DNA of 64,000 bases from positions 371,001-435,000 of the forward strand of contig NW_026110850.1 in assembly GCF_024679095.1 (NCBI RefSeq), in the 5' to 3' direction. The position numbers were made by a program, and so were the translations under genes. The stretch's first letter is position 1. The number at the start of each line of letters is the position of its first letter. This stretch comes from Eriocheir sinensis (Eukaryota > Arthropoda > Malacostraca > Decapoda > Varunidae). The notes beneath the pieces were generated by a model. It was not told where the DNA came from, ran no database searches, and saw nothing but the letters and a program-made list of their open reading frames with translations. Of this stretch, positions 1 through 10,423 are shown piece by piece.

Positions 1-2
1 GA

Positions 3-600
3 TTTGGTGCGAGGGGCCCTGCAAAGCCCTACTTAAGGAGTTTTGCATTGACACCCGAAATGAAAGTAATTATTACACTGCGTTACTTAGCAACGGGGAA
101 AATGCAGATGTGTAACAGTGATGATCTTGGTCCATCACAGTCGTCAGTAAGCAAAGCGATCACCGATACCCTCAAGGCACTTACACAACCAGCCATACTT
201 GCCCAATTCATTCGATTTCCTCGCACCGTCCCTGAAATCCGAGAGAAACAACAAGAATGTGTGCAAGTTGCAAACTTCCCTGGCATTGTTGGTGTAATAG
301 ATTGCACGCATGTCATGATACCCCCAGGGAATATGAAGCAGACTATGTCAACAGGAAGAATTTCCATAGCATAAACACACAATTAGTGTTTGATGCCAAA
401 TATAATATTCTTAATGTTGTAGCTAGTTGGCCTGGGTCCACTCATGATGCTCGTATTTGGCGTGAGAGTGGCCTCAAACGCATGTTTGAGGATCATCGTA
501 TACCACCGGATTCATGTCATCTATTAGGGGACAGTGGCTACCCTTGCAGACGGTATCTGTTGACTCCCATCCCTCTACTATGTGTAGAGTGTGGCAGTCT
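3..600 (+). pseudogene. PIF/Harbinger-type transposase (HARBI1-like), partial and frameshifted
   Basis: The reading frame is already open at the left edge, so the N terminus lies outside the window. Visible are a helix-turn-helix-like segment (LTPEMKVIITLRYLATG), then the first catalytic Asp in GVIDCTHV, YVNRKNFHSIN, the second Asp in PGSTHDARIWRESGL and GDSGYP. These are hallmarks of the DDE_4 nuclease domain of PIF/Harbinger transposases, which cut and paste DNA. A one-base frameshift at about 315-330 separates the first Asp from the rest. After about 570 the similarity stops, so the region with the third catalytic acidic residue is missing. No terminal inverted repeat or target duplication was found. 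It is a dead copy. Confidence 0.85.
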
Positions 601-1040
601 CTCCAATTCACTCCCCTTTTCCTCTTGGGAGAAGTGAAAGCGGCAATATTTTCCATGATTACTTCGTCAGAGGGTGGGTGATGCAGGAATGAGGAAGACG
701 AACAGGAACACTTGTCCGTGTTTACATTCAAGAGAAAAAAAAAATATCACCTTGCGCGGATGATAAACGTAACCTTTATTTTATAAATACTACCTTATTA
801 TGCCCATATTTCTGAAGTATATCATCATATAACATTGATAAAGTAGTATTACTACATATTCAATCACTGAAGTGTCGCAGTTCTGCAATTTAAAAAATAC
901 ATCTTTTGCCAGGACAAATTATCATACTGGATCAGCTGCTGAGTGAAGATGAACTTATTTTTTCATTTAAGCTCAGCTATAAGTTAAACTTGAGATTCAG
1001 TGGAACTTTTAAGTTAAAGATTGAGATTAATTGTAAATTC
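601..1040. other. AT-rich sequence without a recognisable gene
   Basis: No convincing coding frame, repeat or RNA gene is visible. The stretch is AT-rich and follows the decayed Harbinger fragment, so it may contain unrecognised remains of that element. Confidence 0.4.
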
Positions 1041-1075
1041 GGGCCCAGGCCCTGTAAAGCTACAACTAGGTAAAT

Positions 1076-1103
<28 letters not shown>
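1041..1103 (+). repeat. Short LINE 3' tail followed by (CA)n
   Basis: The sequence gcccaggccctgtaaa, then ctacaactaggtaaa, runs straight into (CA)n. The same tail occurs in reverse complement at 28844-28877, where it ends a minus-strand LINE. This is therefore probably a copy truncated to its last 30 or so bases. Confidence 0.6.
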
Positions 1104-1106
<3 letters not shown>

Positions 1107-1131
1107 CATTACACACCTCTTTCCGTTCACA

Positions 1132-1296
1132 GGTGAGGTGGCCAGCCAGCAGGAGACAGTAACAGTGGCAGAAGCTCAGGAATCAAGACTCTATCAGCAG
1201 CAGCAGAGGCAGGATGACCCAAGACTTACTCTGCCCAGGACCAAGAATTATAGTAACAGTAGCCGTGGTAGTAGTAGTAGTAGTAATAGTAGTACT
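1132..1296 (+). CDS. Candidate host exon, glutamine-rich (unidentified)
   Basis: A pyrimidine tract ending ctctttccgttcacag is a good splice acceptor, and the frame is open from it. The encoded stretch starts EVASQQETVTVAEAQ, continues with a Gln-rich LYQQQQRQ and then LTLPRTKNYSNSS, before dissolving into an AGT-repeat serine run and a SINE. The composition differs from the transposon remains nearby. No donor is clear, because the microsatellite and SINE sit at the 3' side. The function is unknown, and a chance open stretch cannot be excluded. Confidence 0.35.
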
Positions 1297-1540
1297 GTAG
1301 TGCGGCGACTATGCCTGTTGAACGAGGCTCCCAAAACCCACTTAGCCAGTGGGGTACCTCTTTGGCCGACTCGGTAAGGAGTGGCTCTCCCATCACGCTG
1401 GTCGCGGGTTCAATCCCAGGCAGCCGGCGAATACCCTCTCCTTGTTATGATTAATTTCTCGTGTGTTTCCATACACGCAGAGGACGTGTGGGACTGAGAG
1501 AGTAATAGAAGAAAGAGAATAGAAAATCTCGTCATTAAAG
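1296..1540 (+). mobile_element. tRNA-derived SINE, family 1, copy a
   Basis: It has the same head (tgtagtg), pol III A-box-like tggccgact and B-box-like gggttcaatccc as the copies at 17593, 20872 and 37546. It is more diverged than those and merges into an AGT microsatellite at its 3' end. As a SINE it would depend on LINE enzymes for movement. Confidence 0.75.
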
Positions 1541-1612
1541 TAGTAGTAGTAGTATTTGTAATAGTAGTAGTATTTGTAGCAGTAGTATTTGTAGCAGTAG
1601 CAGTAGTAGTAG
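1541..1612. repeat. (AGT)n trinucleotide microsatellite
   Basis: Imperfect AGT repeats directly follow the SINE. Confidence 0.9.
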
Positions 1613-1659
1613 TGGTGTGCATGATTCCAAACTCAACCCTTCTGCTCTTCCTCCTAAGT

Positions 1660-2124
1660 TATAGTTTGTTCTGTCCATGTTTTTCCTCCTCTTATATCTC
1701 CTCTTTGTTATATTTTCCCTCTCCCTTTTATACCATTTTTCCTTATTTTTCTTCTTCCTAATATTTATCTTATTCTCGCCTCCTCTTCCTCCCATATCCC
1801 TCTCTTTACCTTCTTACTGTTCATTTCCCATTTCCTTCTGGTCCTCCTCCTCTTTCTCCTGTTTTCCTCTCTTTACTCTCCTTTTTGTTCATTTTGTTTT
1901 TCTACTTGCTCTTCTAATTGTCTTCTTCCTGTGTTCCCTGTCCTGCCAAATATTCTTCCATCATTCCCCTGCGTCTGGCTTCTCTGCACCTCCTATTCTG
2001 CTCTGCTTCCTTCCTACTTTACATCTCCATTCCTTCTCCTCCTCCTTTTCCTATTCCTTCGTTTCCATGTTTCCCATCTGTTTCCTTCCATTCTCCTCCT
2101 CCTTTATGATTTTGAAGGAGACTT

Positions 2125-2206
<82 letters not shown>
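1660..2206. repeat. Polypyrimidine tract ending in (CT)n
   Basis: About 470 bases of T/C-rich sequence lead into a pure CT run at about 2129-2206. Long open frames here are a product of base composition. Confidence 0.9.
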
Positions 2207-2209
<3 letters not shown>

Positions 2210-2437
2210 GGGGAAGACTTACACACAGTTATTTTCTTATATCATTTATTAACATATTTCTTGATACATTTTATTGTTCTCCTGATCAAAGCCTGGGTGG
2301 GAAGGGAGAGGGAGATGCTTTCTCTGTCTCACACACTCACACACAGACCATGAATTCAAAGCAAAATTGGACAAAAACAGATATGAAGACATGACAATAC
2401 AAGTTTAGCTCAAATCATGTGTACTACAACCAGGTAA

Positions 2438-2485
<48 letters not shown>
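2438..2485. repeat. (CA)n microsatellite
   Basis: The run is preceded by ctacaaccaggtaatca, which resembles the LINE tail at 1061 (ctacaactaggtaaa) and may be another, diverged copy. Confidence 0.9.
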
Positions 2486-2487
<2 letters not shown>

Positions 2488-2589
2488 CTAATAGGAGTGG
2501 TGTCACTTCAGAGAGTAAGGGGGAGGAGGTCTTATCTATCTGGGGGGGCATGTGTCTGTGGGTTTGTAAACATTCTGTGGGGGACATCC

Positions 2590-2722
<133 letters not shown>

Positions 2723-3004
2723 ACTAAGCATATGCAACCCACATGCATGCAATATCGACTTGGCTTACTACTAAAGTGAAACCATTTTAGCGAGTCCATT
2801 GGGGCGTTGGTTCATCAAAGGTCCTTTCCTCCGCTCTGCTCTGCCACACAGTCCCAACATCTATTTTTTCCTTTCATGTGTTGCCTGTAGCTAGCACATG
2901 AGAGGAGGGGACAGGTGTTGGGATTGTGTGGCAAGGTGGAGGGGAGGACAGGACCCAAGGAAGCTAAAATGGTTTCACTGTACCAATACTTAAATCATTA
3001 CTGC

Positions 3005-3145
3005 TATTTCTGCTGCTACTACTACTACTACTACTACAATTATTACTACTACTATATTACTGCTATTTCTGCTGTTGTTCCCTACTACTACTACTATTAC
3101 TACTACTACTACTGCTACTGCTACTACTACTACTACCACTTCAAC
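3005..3145. repeat. (ACT)n imperfect trinucleotide repeat
   Basis: ACT/TAC repeats with interruptions. Confidence 0.9.
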
Positions 3146-3177
3146 TGCTATGGCTACATATAAATAAATTTCCTTTC

Positions 3178-3545
3178 TTTCCGTCTTCTATCGATATTTT
3201 CACGCTGACTGCTCTTCTGAACTTGCTAACTGCATGCCTCCCCCCCTCCCGCGGCCTTGCCTCACATGACTTTCTAATCAAGCTCATCCCTATACTGCCC
3301 AAACCCCTTATACAAGAGTTAACCAGCATCTTCACTCTTTCATCCCTCACGCTGGTAAACTCTGGAACAATCTTCCTTCATCTGTATTTCCTCCTGCCCA
3401 CGACTTGAACTCTTTCAAGAGGAGGGTATCAGGACATCTCTCCTCCCGAAATTGACCTCTCTTTATGGTCATTCCTCTGTACTCCATTCAGGAGCAGCAA
3501 GTAGCGGGCTTTTTTTTCATTATTATTTTTTATGCCCTTGAACTG
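3178..3545 (+). mobile_element. 3' end of a non-LTR retrotransposon (same family as 61.8-63.3 kb)
   Basis: The fragment encodes the end of a reverse-transcriptase ORF (YFHADCSSELANC, PPPSRG, HDFLI, LVNSGTIFLHLY) and the 3' UTR up to gcgggctttttttt. The same order of motifs is present on the minus strand at 61830-62310. It is 5'-truncated, as expected from target-primed reverse transcription. Confidence 0.8.
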
Positions 3546-3808
3546 TCTCCTTTGTTGTAAAAAATATAATAATAATTCATCTCAGGTACATAGAAAGACA
3601 TCTGGCTCTGTAAGTAAAAATAAAAGTTATTTATAATAATATACTGTGATTTTTAGTAACTTTGCTTCTAGTGAAGACTTTCTTTTGGGAAACGTTGAAG
3701 GCCATGAGGAGGAAAGAGAAGAATCAGGCAGAATGTGCAAGTGTGATGGAAGGGAGATCATGTGTCCTTCCCTGAAAGATGTAAAGCATTGTACTCGGTC
3801 ACCAGCCA

Positions 3809-3842
<34 letters not shown>

Positions 3843-4189
3843 CAAGACACTTGGTCTGCTGCTTGATCCAGAGTACCCGTTGCAAAGAGGCTTGGAGGAC
3901 AACACTGAAGTCTTCTCCCCTGTACAAGCAGCATGACTGTTGAAGCTTTCCTCACCAGACAAACTACTAATGGTGTCTCTCTTCTCCAAGGAGTCGTGGT
4001 AACTACATTTTCACCTTTCAGCTCACCCCTGCAGGAAGGTTTGCATAGAAATGACACTTTCTCTTGAGCGTTCCCCTCGCCTGCTGAAGTGTTTTCAAAA
4101 TCACAAAAAGAAGTAAAGAGAGCACTTTGCTGGGATCCTGCTTAAGCCTGACCTCCATTCTGGCCAGCAGCAGTATTATGTTGCCAGTT
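3546..4189. other. Non-coding stretch with a (CA)n run at 3809-3840
   Basis: No coding frame is convincing here. It lies downstream of the candidate 3' terminal exon at 4190-4514 on the minus strand and could contain its 3' UTR. I did not find a clear AATAAA on that strand. Confidence 0.4.
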
Positions 4190-4514
4190 TTATGTAAAAT
4201 GTCTCCTGGTGACTGTAGTGCTGCTTCCTGCCTGTGTGCATGACTCACTGTTAAACATATCTCTTGGGAGCTGGTCCAGGCTGCTCTCCTCACCCACACT
4301 GTGAGGCACGAGTGAACGCTCTTGTGGTCTCCAGCGAGCAAAACTTGCATCATCTATCAAGGTCTTTTCTGGTGAGTCTCCCGAGTTTGTCCGCCAAGAA
4401 ACACCTCCTTCGTCCAGGGGTGAAGAGCTGAGGCTTAAGGGTTCTGCTTCACCTGCTGTCTTGGCCCCAGCAGGCACTTCCCTCCTGGCTTGTGGTGGCT
4501 TGACATCATCACAC
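4190..4514 (-). CDS. Candidate 3' terminal exon of the minus-strand host gene
   Basis: On the minus strand an acceptor ending gattgttgcag opens a frame of about 108 codons that ends at a stop at 4190. The product is acidic and Ser/Pro-rich, with stretches such as CDDVKPPQARREVPAG, LSLSSSPLDEGG, FARWRPQERSLVPHS and LPRDMFNSE, typical of a disordered C-terminal tail. It enters after two bases of a codon, and the donor at 5189 can supply that phase in one of its frames. No domain is recognised. It may belong to the same gene as the exons at 37-51 kb, but that link is inferred only from strand and position. Confidence 0.45.
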
Positions 4515-4689
4515 CTGCAACAATCATCATCATCACCCCAAGCTTCACCTCCTGCCCAAGTGTTGCCTCTCACCGGCTGTCACTAACAAGGACTGGAACT
4601 TACAACAGAGTCTGTTGGAGAAAATCTTGAGCTGACTTTGCTATTTTGAGAATGCAAGAGGATTTTCAATAACATTTTTGATTAAAAAT

Positions 4690-4916
4690 ATACATCTTTA
4701 ACCCCTTGACTGCAGATTTTGTATCAGAAGACCTCATCAAGCTACAGGAGTGGAACAAAACAATTCAATGAAGAAAAATGTAAAATCCTGCACACCAATA
4801 CCACATGGGAAACACTCCACTATCCACCACAGGGGCAGAGAAAGACCTGGGAGCACATGTTTTCATGGTACCAGTGAAGGCAAATCCGTGCCCATCATAG
4901 TGGACAGGTTAAATAT
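4690..4916 (+). mobile_element. Fragment of LINE reverse transcriptase (relative of the 99-bp repeat)
   Basis: It contains the same sequence as the 6.4-6.8 kb repeat (ccaataccacatgggaaaca, then an agagaaagacctgggag motif), corresponding to the region after the RT palm. It is interrupted at its right end by a hAT-type MITE. Confidence 0.6.
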
Positions 4917-4924
4917 GCTTTATA

Positions 4925-5131
4925 TCCCCCTTTCCCAACCCTGGGGTCGCCAAGCGCTTTTCCTAGGGTCGCCAAGACCTCAAAATATTAAACATGGTGT
5001 TATTATGTTATGATAACACAATAACATATTATGTTATAATAACACAAACACAAACAACTAAACTGGTGGGGTCGCGGTCATGTTTAGAGGTGCATGATTG
5101 GAGTCGCCTGAAAAAAAGTTTGGGAACCACA
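4925..5131. mobile_element. hAT-type MITE with 8-bp target duplication
   Basis: The termini are imperfect inverted repeats: the left end has tttcccaaccctggggtcg and the right end reads, in reverse complement, tggttcccaaacttttt. The flanks are gctttata (4917-4924) and gctttaga (5132-5139), an 8-bp duplication with one mismatch, as hAT transposases make. There is no coding capacity; the interior is AT-rich. Confidence 0.7.
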
Positions 5132-5188
5132 GCTTTAGATCATAAGATTTCCCAAGGATAATTTCCCAAAAAGCTCAAGGCTTCTCAC

Positions 5189-5365
5189 CTGGACATTGAA
5201 GTGTTCCTCGGGATTCTCACGGTGCTCCCAATGACAAGGGCGACGGTGGCCTGCTGCAGTGCCTTGAGGGACAGCCTTCATGGAGAGACTCCTCATCACT
5301 GCTGAGGGCGCTGTCCTGCTGCCCTGCGCTGGCCTCTATGAGTCTGCTCCCAGGCAGGTGGCAGC
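5189..5365 (-). CDS. Candidate host exon (minus), frame uncertain
   Basis: The minus strand shows an acceptor (ttttaatgtttccaag) and a consensus donor after gtccag (gtgagaag). One frame, compatible with a phase-1 upstream donor at 5484, is open for most of the exon (LIEASAGQQDSALSSDEESL) but meets a TGA about 30 bases before the donor. A second frame is open only in the last third (ALQQATVALVIGSTVRIPRN) and joins in phase to the exon at 4514. Either the exon has two acceptors, or it carries a frameshift, or only one of the frames is real. Confidence 0.35.
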
Positions 5366-5483
5366 CTTGGAAACATTAAAAATAAGAGGAGGCGACACTG
5401 GCCACACTTATATCTTTCATGTCTGTTTTGTTTATATTCCCTGCCTGTTCCCTTATCAGTAATCTGTCAGCAGCAACACTCAC

Positions 5484-5682
5484 CAGTATCAGAGCCTTGG
5501 TCCACTTGGGAGCTCTGAACCTGTGTCCGCACCACTGCACAGCCTTCAGCCACCAGTACCAGCACAAGATCTTGTGTCAGCCAGTCTTTGGGTGTCTCAG
5601 GGTGGCCGCTTGCCCTCAGCCAGGGCACCAGGCCGCCCAGCACTCCCTGGAAGGCTCACGGCCAGCCTGCCGCTCACACAGC
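5484..5682 (-). CDS. Candidate host exon (minus), frame uncertain
   Basis: The acceptor ttatttcctcactctcag and the donor (gatactg, then gtgagtg) are both near consensus. Each of the three frames has one stop. The best frame is open from about 5655 to the donor (PWLRASGHPETPKDWLT, then DLVLVLVAEGCAVVRTQV) and ends in phase 1. It could use a weaker internal acceptor. No family is recognised. Confidence 0.35.
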
Positions 5683-5868
5683 CTGAGAGTGAGGAAATAA
5701 TCAGAATAAAAAATGATAACATGGAAACAAATACCTCATATACACAGTTTCCTACTAACTAAGTGAGTTTTCATATTCTTGTCAAAACATTCAATCAGTA
5801 CACTTCAAGAACACTTTGGGAATATCCAGATCATGCATAGTGATGAAAAATGACAACTAAATATTTAC

Positions 5869-6048
5869 TGCAACATCACAGTAAGACATCAACCAACATG
5901 AATCAATCAAGAGGTTATCAACGGAACATGACAATGACTCCATGCGCACCCTCATGGTTGAGGCCGACCGCCTCAAACTCCACCTTGGCGACTTCCCACA
6001 CACTGACCCAACAAGGCTTGCAGCGGCCGGGCCCAGCGCCGGAAGCCT
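5869..6048 (-). CDS. Candidate host exon (minus)
   Basis: A very strong acceptor (ttttcaactttcttctgcag) opens a frame in phase 0 that reads RLPALGPAAASLVGSVC, then GKSPRWSLRRSASTMRVR and MESLSCSVDNLLIDSC. A possible donor (gttgca, then gtaaat) lies at 5869. Another frame from the same acceptor ends after 41 codons with a stop. Phase 0 entry matches the phase 0 exit of the exon at 37130, but about 31 kb of repeats lies between them. Confidence 0.4.
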
Positions 6049-6399
6049 CTGCAGAAGAAAGTTGAAAACAGTGTTTGTGGAAACAAGAAAAAGATGCTGC
6101 AACAACCACAAGCTTCACCTCTTTATGTGTCCATGAATACACTGGAAACAAGAATGGAAACTAATTCAGTCCTGCTAAATAACTGTTGAGCAAGCCCTTC
6201 AGTTCGGCAAAGACTTGTAAAAAAAAAAGATACACTCCAGCACCCCAGTGCTTCGTCTGCTGGAGGATCCTGATCACTGTACTGTTGAACAACAACCAAA
6301 CATGAGAACTTTTCATTCCTCTCACACATGACAAATTTGACATCAGGGTTATACAGTACTAATGCACATCCCATGCAAAAAAATGGCATTATATTACAA

Positions 6400-6789
6400 T
6401 GTTTAACCCTTGACTGTGAATTTCCTACCAGAAGACCTCACCAAGATACAGGAGTGGAACAGTGGCTGCTATAGTTCAATGAAGAAAAATGTAAAGTGCT
6501 GCACCTTGGGGGGGGATATCCACCACACCAATACCACATGGGAAACACTCCACTATCCACCACAGAGCCAGAGAAAGACCTGGGAGTATATGTAACCAGG
6601 CTATCAGTGAAGGGATATCCAGAACACCAATACCACATGGGAAACACTCCACTATCTACCACAGAGCCAGAGAAAGACCTGGGAGTATATGTTACCAGGC
6701 TACCAGTGAAGGGATATCCAGCACACCAATACCACATGGGAAACACTCCACTATCCACCACAGAGCCAGAGAAAGACCTGGGAGTATAC
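6400..6789 (+). repeat. 99-bp in-frame tandem repeat built from a LINE RT fragment
   Basis: After a single RT-derived lead (KCKVLHLG-like region near 6480), a unit beginning gggatatcca starts at 6513, 6612 and 6711, i.e. every 99 bases or 33 codons. The unit encodes QYHMGNTPLSTTEPEKDLGV, the post-palm segment of LINE reverse transcriptases. The array was cut by the Gypsy element at 6790 and continues at 14924. Confidence 0.85.
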
Positions 6790-7340
6790 TGTTGTGCTGG
6801 AAGCTTCCTCCGGCGACCATAGGCCTCTAGAAGGCTCCCGGAGAAACGAGCAAGGGGGCGGGGAGCAAGGCGAGCCGTCCGCGGCGCGGCCAGGCGTCAG
6901 GCGGGAAGTGTTGCCAACTTGCATATATTTTTGCTACATGTTCTTGTATGATCTAAAATATACTGTAACATTCTAGACTGCACTGTTCTGGATATATATA
7001 GGAGAAGAGGGCGAGAGGAGGGCAGTCCCAGTCATAGTAAGCTAGTGGTAAGTGAAGAGTCAGAGTGAAGTGTACAACTAAGGAAGAACATTAATTAAAC
7101 TACAGAAACTGTGCAAAGTGTTTACATATCTCCCTCCCACGGAGTCTCCTGACGGCGACACGGAACCCAAGTAACACGTCCGGCATAACAGTAAGCTAGT
7201 GGTAAGTGAAGAGTCAAAGTGAAGTGTACTACTAAGGAAGAATATTAAACTACAGAAGCTGTGCAAAGTGTTTACATATCTCCCTCCCACGGAGTCTCCT
7301 GACGGCAACACGGAACCCAAGTAACACGTCCTGCATAACA
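6790..7340 (+). repeat. 5' LTR of the Gypsy element
   Basis: It contains a TATA-like gatatatatagg at about 6991-7002. The 3' part is a tandem duplication of about 154 bp (from 7037 and from 7191), each copy ending in ggcataaca or gcataaca, so the LTR has two copies of its own terminus. Confidence 0.9.
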
Positions 7341-9009
7341 TTGGCGTCAGGAGTGTAGCCATTTGTTTTTTTCGCCATGGAGATGTAGCGTGGAAAGAGA
7401 AAATAATAAATAAATAATTCTACATCCCCTTTTTAACGACCACTAGGGTTATGATGGTATGTGGTACCGTGGTAGTCGTCGAGCGCTGGTCCCGGATGTT
7501 AAGGCCTCAGGACAAGTGAACACTCGTTCCGAAGTTTGTGACCAGAAGGGCGTTACTTGTGTGGTTAATTATGGAAGGTGGGAGGATTTCCGTGGGAACC
7601 ACTTTTGAGACAGCATTAAGAAACTGGATGGTGATAATGTACTATGGGGGGGGGATGTGTGTATGGTTCAGTAATCTCAAATGAGCAGCAAAACAGGCTC
7701 CAAATGATAATACTCACTGTAAGGTTGTATATAAATATGTATTTGGTTTCCTTTTGCAAAGGTTAGCGGAGTACTAATAAAAATAAAAAAAATGAATGAC
7801 TGACAGGCTGTAGGCCTCTAATCTAGCTAGCTACCGGCACAAGGGAGATTTGGGGAATACACAGAATGCTTAGCTCTAGTTGCTGGATGCGGAGAAGGAG
7901 GAGCTAGCGTGAGTGTCGGGCTCGGCAGGGGACGTTCATGATGGGAATGGGCGGTCCTGGTGATGGACAGACGGGCGCCCTTTGATGTGGAGATGGAGCG
8001 GCTCGGGTGGTGTGAAGAGGCGGGCGCCCTTTGATGTAGGGAGCAGCTTGGGGCAGAGGTATTTCTGCCCCCAGGACAGTCGAGGGGCAGGTTACCCCGC
8101 CATACAAGTTCCCATCCAGTAGTCCGTCTCACCCCGCAGGCCGTGGGTGGTTTTTCGGGGGAGGGGGGGGGGGGGGGGGGCTGAGTGGAGAGATGGACAC
8201 CTCTCTCACTCAACTCCAACTCGCTGCCTTTCCTTGCTAGGGGTGCTGCTCGTCTCCTGACTAGCCCGCCTCACACAGCAGGCCGTGGGTGGTGTGTAGG
8301 TCGGGGGCTGAGTGGAGAGATGGACACCTCTCGGACCAGCCCGCTTCTCGGTGTTTTCTCGCTGCCTTTCCTTGCTGTTGGGGTGTTCGTCTCCTCGCGT
8401 CTCCCAAGCTTCTGGCTTGCTGCAGTGGTGCTTGTCTCCTCCCTTCTCTCAAGCTTCTGGTCTTGCTGCAGTGGTGCTTGTCTCCTCACTTCTCTCAAGC
8501 TTCTGCTCTTGCTGCAGTGGTGCTTGTCTCCTTACTGACCCGTGGGTCTCCTTGCCCTCGCCTTCTCGCCTCTGCTCCTCGCTAAGCTCCTCCCCCTTCT
8601 TCACGTGACTCCCTCTCGGCATTACTATCAAACCCTACCTATCTAACTAACTAGTTATTGGTTTCTTGGAGGGGTTCGAGGCTTTGAGATGAGGGATTTC
8701 AGTAACTCTCGTTCATATATTCGCTCATTCGCTCGCCGTGTTATCTTCTCATAACCTTTTACGCACTTACATTCCTCAGCCACCCATTCACTCTTTCACT
8801 CATTCACTCATTCACTCATTCACTCACTCATTCACTCACTCATTCACGCTCCCACTCGCTCCCACTTACTCACTCTGTCACTCACCGACTTACTCACATT
8901 CTCTCGTTCATTCATGCACTCGCTTACACTTACTCACTCTGTTACTCACTGACTTACTCACATTCGGACCGTTACAGAGACTCGTTCCCAAGCTGCCCAG
9001 AGGGACGAC
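7341..9009 (+). other. Gypsy 5' leader, non-coding, rich in simple repeats
   Basis: The sequence begins ttggcgtcaggagtgtagcc at the expected primer-binding position, but I cannot assign the tRNA. The leader holds an 18-base G run (8163-8180), three copies of a unit of about 48 bases at 8400-8540 (gctgcagtggtgcttgtctc) and CATTCACT-type repeats at 8780-8960. Open frames here look incidental. Confidence 0.6.
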
Positions 9010-10391
9010 ATGTTGACTGAACTTTTGGAAGCCTTGAGACTACAGGGGGAGAAACAAGAAAGAGCACACCAAGAACTCAAAGATCAACAAGAAAAAGCAC
9101 ACCAAGAACTCAAAGAACAACAAGAAAAAGCACACCAAGAACTCAAAGAACAACAAGAAAAAGCACACCAAGAACTCAAAGAACAACAAGAAAGAGCACA
9201 GCATTAACAAGAATAACACTCCAAGAACTCAAAGAACAACAAGAAAAAGCACACCAAGAACTCAAAGAGCAACAAGAAAGAGCACAGCATCAACAAGAAG
9301 GAACACTCCAAGAACTCAAAGAACAGCTAGAAGATCGCTTCACAGGATTACAGCTACAGCTAAAAGCAGTACAAGATGGCAGTGAATCAGGGCGAAGAGA
9401 AATGACTGATGTGACCACGAACTTGGGACAACGCCTGATAGAAGTGGAGAAACAACACACAAATCTTCAACAAGAGATGGAGGTGGTACCGGAGACGACA
9501 CACAAAGAAATATTAGAAGTAAGTGACAGAGTGAAGGCCCTTGAAGACTGCTTGGCTGGAAACGGACAGCCAGTGCCTGCAGGGGCTAGTTGTACCCAAG
9601 ATGCTTCTCCTACGCAAGTCCGGGGAAGTTTGAGCCCTGTTTCGCCTGAGTTTATCCCCGCAAGAAGTTCCGCCAGCCCCATGAGTCTGCTGGGTTCGCC
9701 TGTTAGAAAGAAGCCTCAGGAGTTTGATGGCAAGGTCTCCTGGGAGGCTTACCGCGCTCAGTTTGAGCTGTTGGCAGCCCGGAACGGATGGGATGACCAA
9801 GAGTGCGCGGTACAGCTGGCCACTAGCCTGAAAGGGGCGGCGCTGGAGGTCCTTGCTCAGCTCGATAATGCAACAAAGGGCAGCTACAGCGGGCTGGCAC
9901 AGGCGCTGGAGCAACGATATGGGACCAAGCACCAGAACGAGCTCTTCAGGGTTAGGTTCAGAACCCGGAACAGGAGGCGCGGCGAGTCTCTTCAGGAACT
10001 CGCTCAGGACCTTGAGAGCATGGCGCACAAGGCATACCCAGGTGCCACCCCTGACCTGCTGACGGTTTTGCTGCGTGATCAATTCATCGATGCCCTGGAC
10101 AGCCCTCAGCTGAAGATACAAGTGAACCAAGCTAAGCCAACATCAATGCAGGAAGCTCTGGCACGTGCCATGGAGTTTGAGTCCTTTGTTAGGTCTAGCT
10201 TGTCGAGCTTCAGGGACGACTCGACTTCTGGCTTTAGGGCACGAAAGGGCGCTGTCAGCGACACATACAGGTTCCAAGGAACGTGCTGGTACTGCGAGAA
10301 GGTTGGGCACAAGGAGAACGAATGCTATAAGAGGAAGAAGGAATATGAAGGTGGCGCTAAGAAGAAGCCCAGGGAAGGACCCAAGTGCTAG
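9010..10391 (+). pseudogene. gag: gag of the Gypsy element
   Basis: The first ATG after the leader (9010) opens a frame with at least four 33-base, 11-residue repeats (AHQELKEQQEK), a hendecad coiled coil likely to oligomerise Gag. A CAA-to-TAA stop at 9206 and an indel at about 9215 shift the frame; sibling repeat copies show the original bases. The frame resumes through 9402-10391 with the capsid-like region (WEAYRAQFELLA, then LLRDQFIDAL) and a CX2CX4HX4C zinc knuckle at about 10283-10326. A TAG inside a second knuckle ends it at 10391; the frame continues beyond the stop (TCGEKGHWKNECRKN). Confidence 0.85.
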
Positions 10392-10423
10392 ACCTGTGGA
10401 GAAAAGGGGCACTGGAAGAATGA

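Noticed and set aside
1677..2126. Hydrophobic open frames in the pyrimidine tract
   Set aside because: Phe/Leu/Ser/Pro composition follows from T/C content; overlapping frames are all similar.
5376..5567. Frame CWYWWLKAVQWCGHRF on the minus strand as an exon
   Set aside because: It looks protein-like and ends at the donor in phase 0, but has a stop upstream with no pyrimidine-rich acceptor after it; another frame of the same exon fits the phases better.
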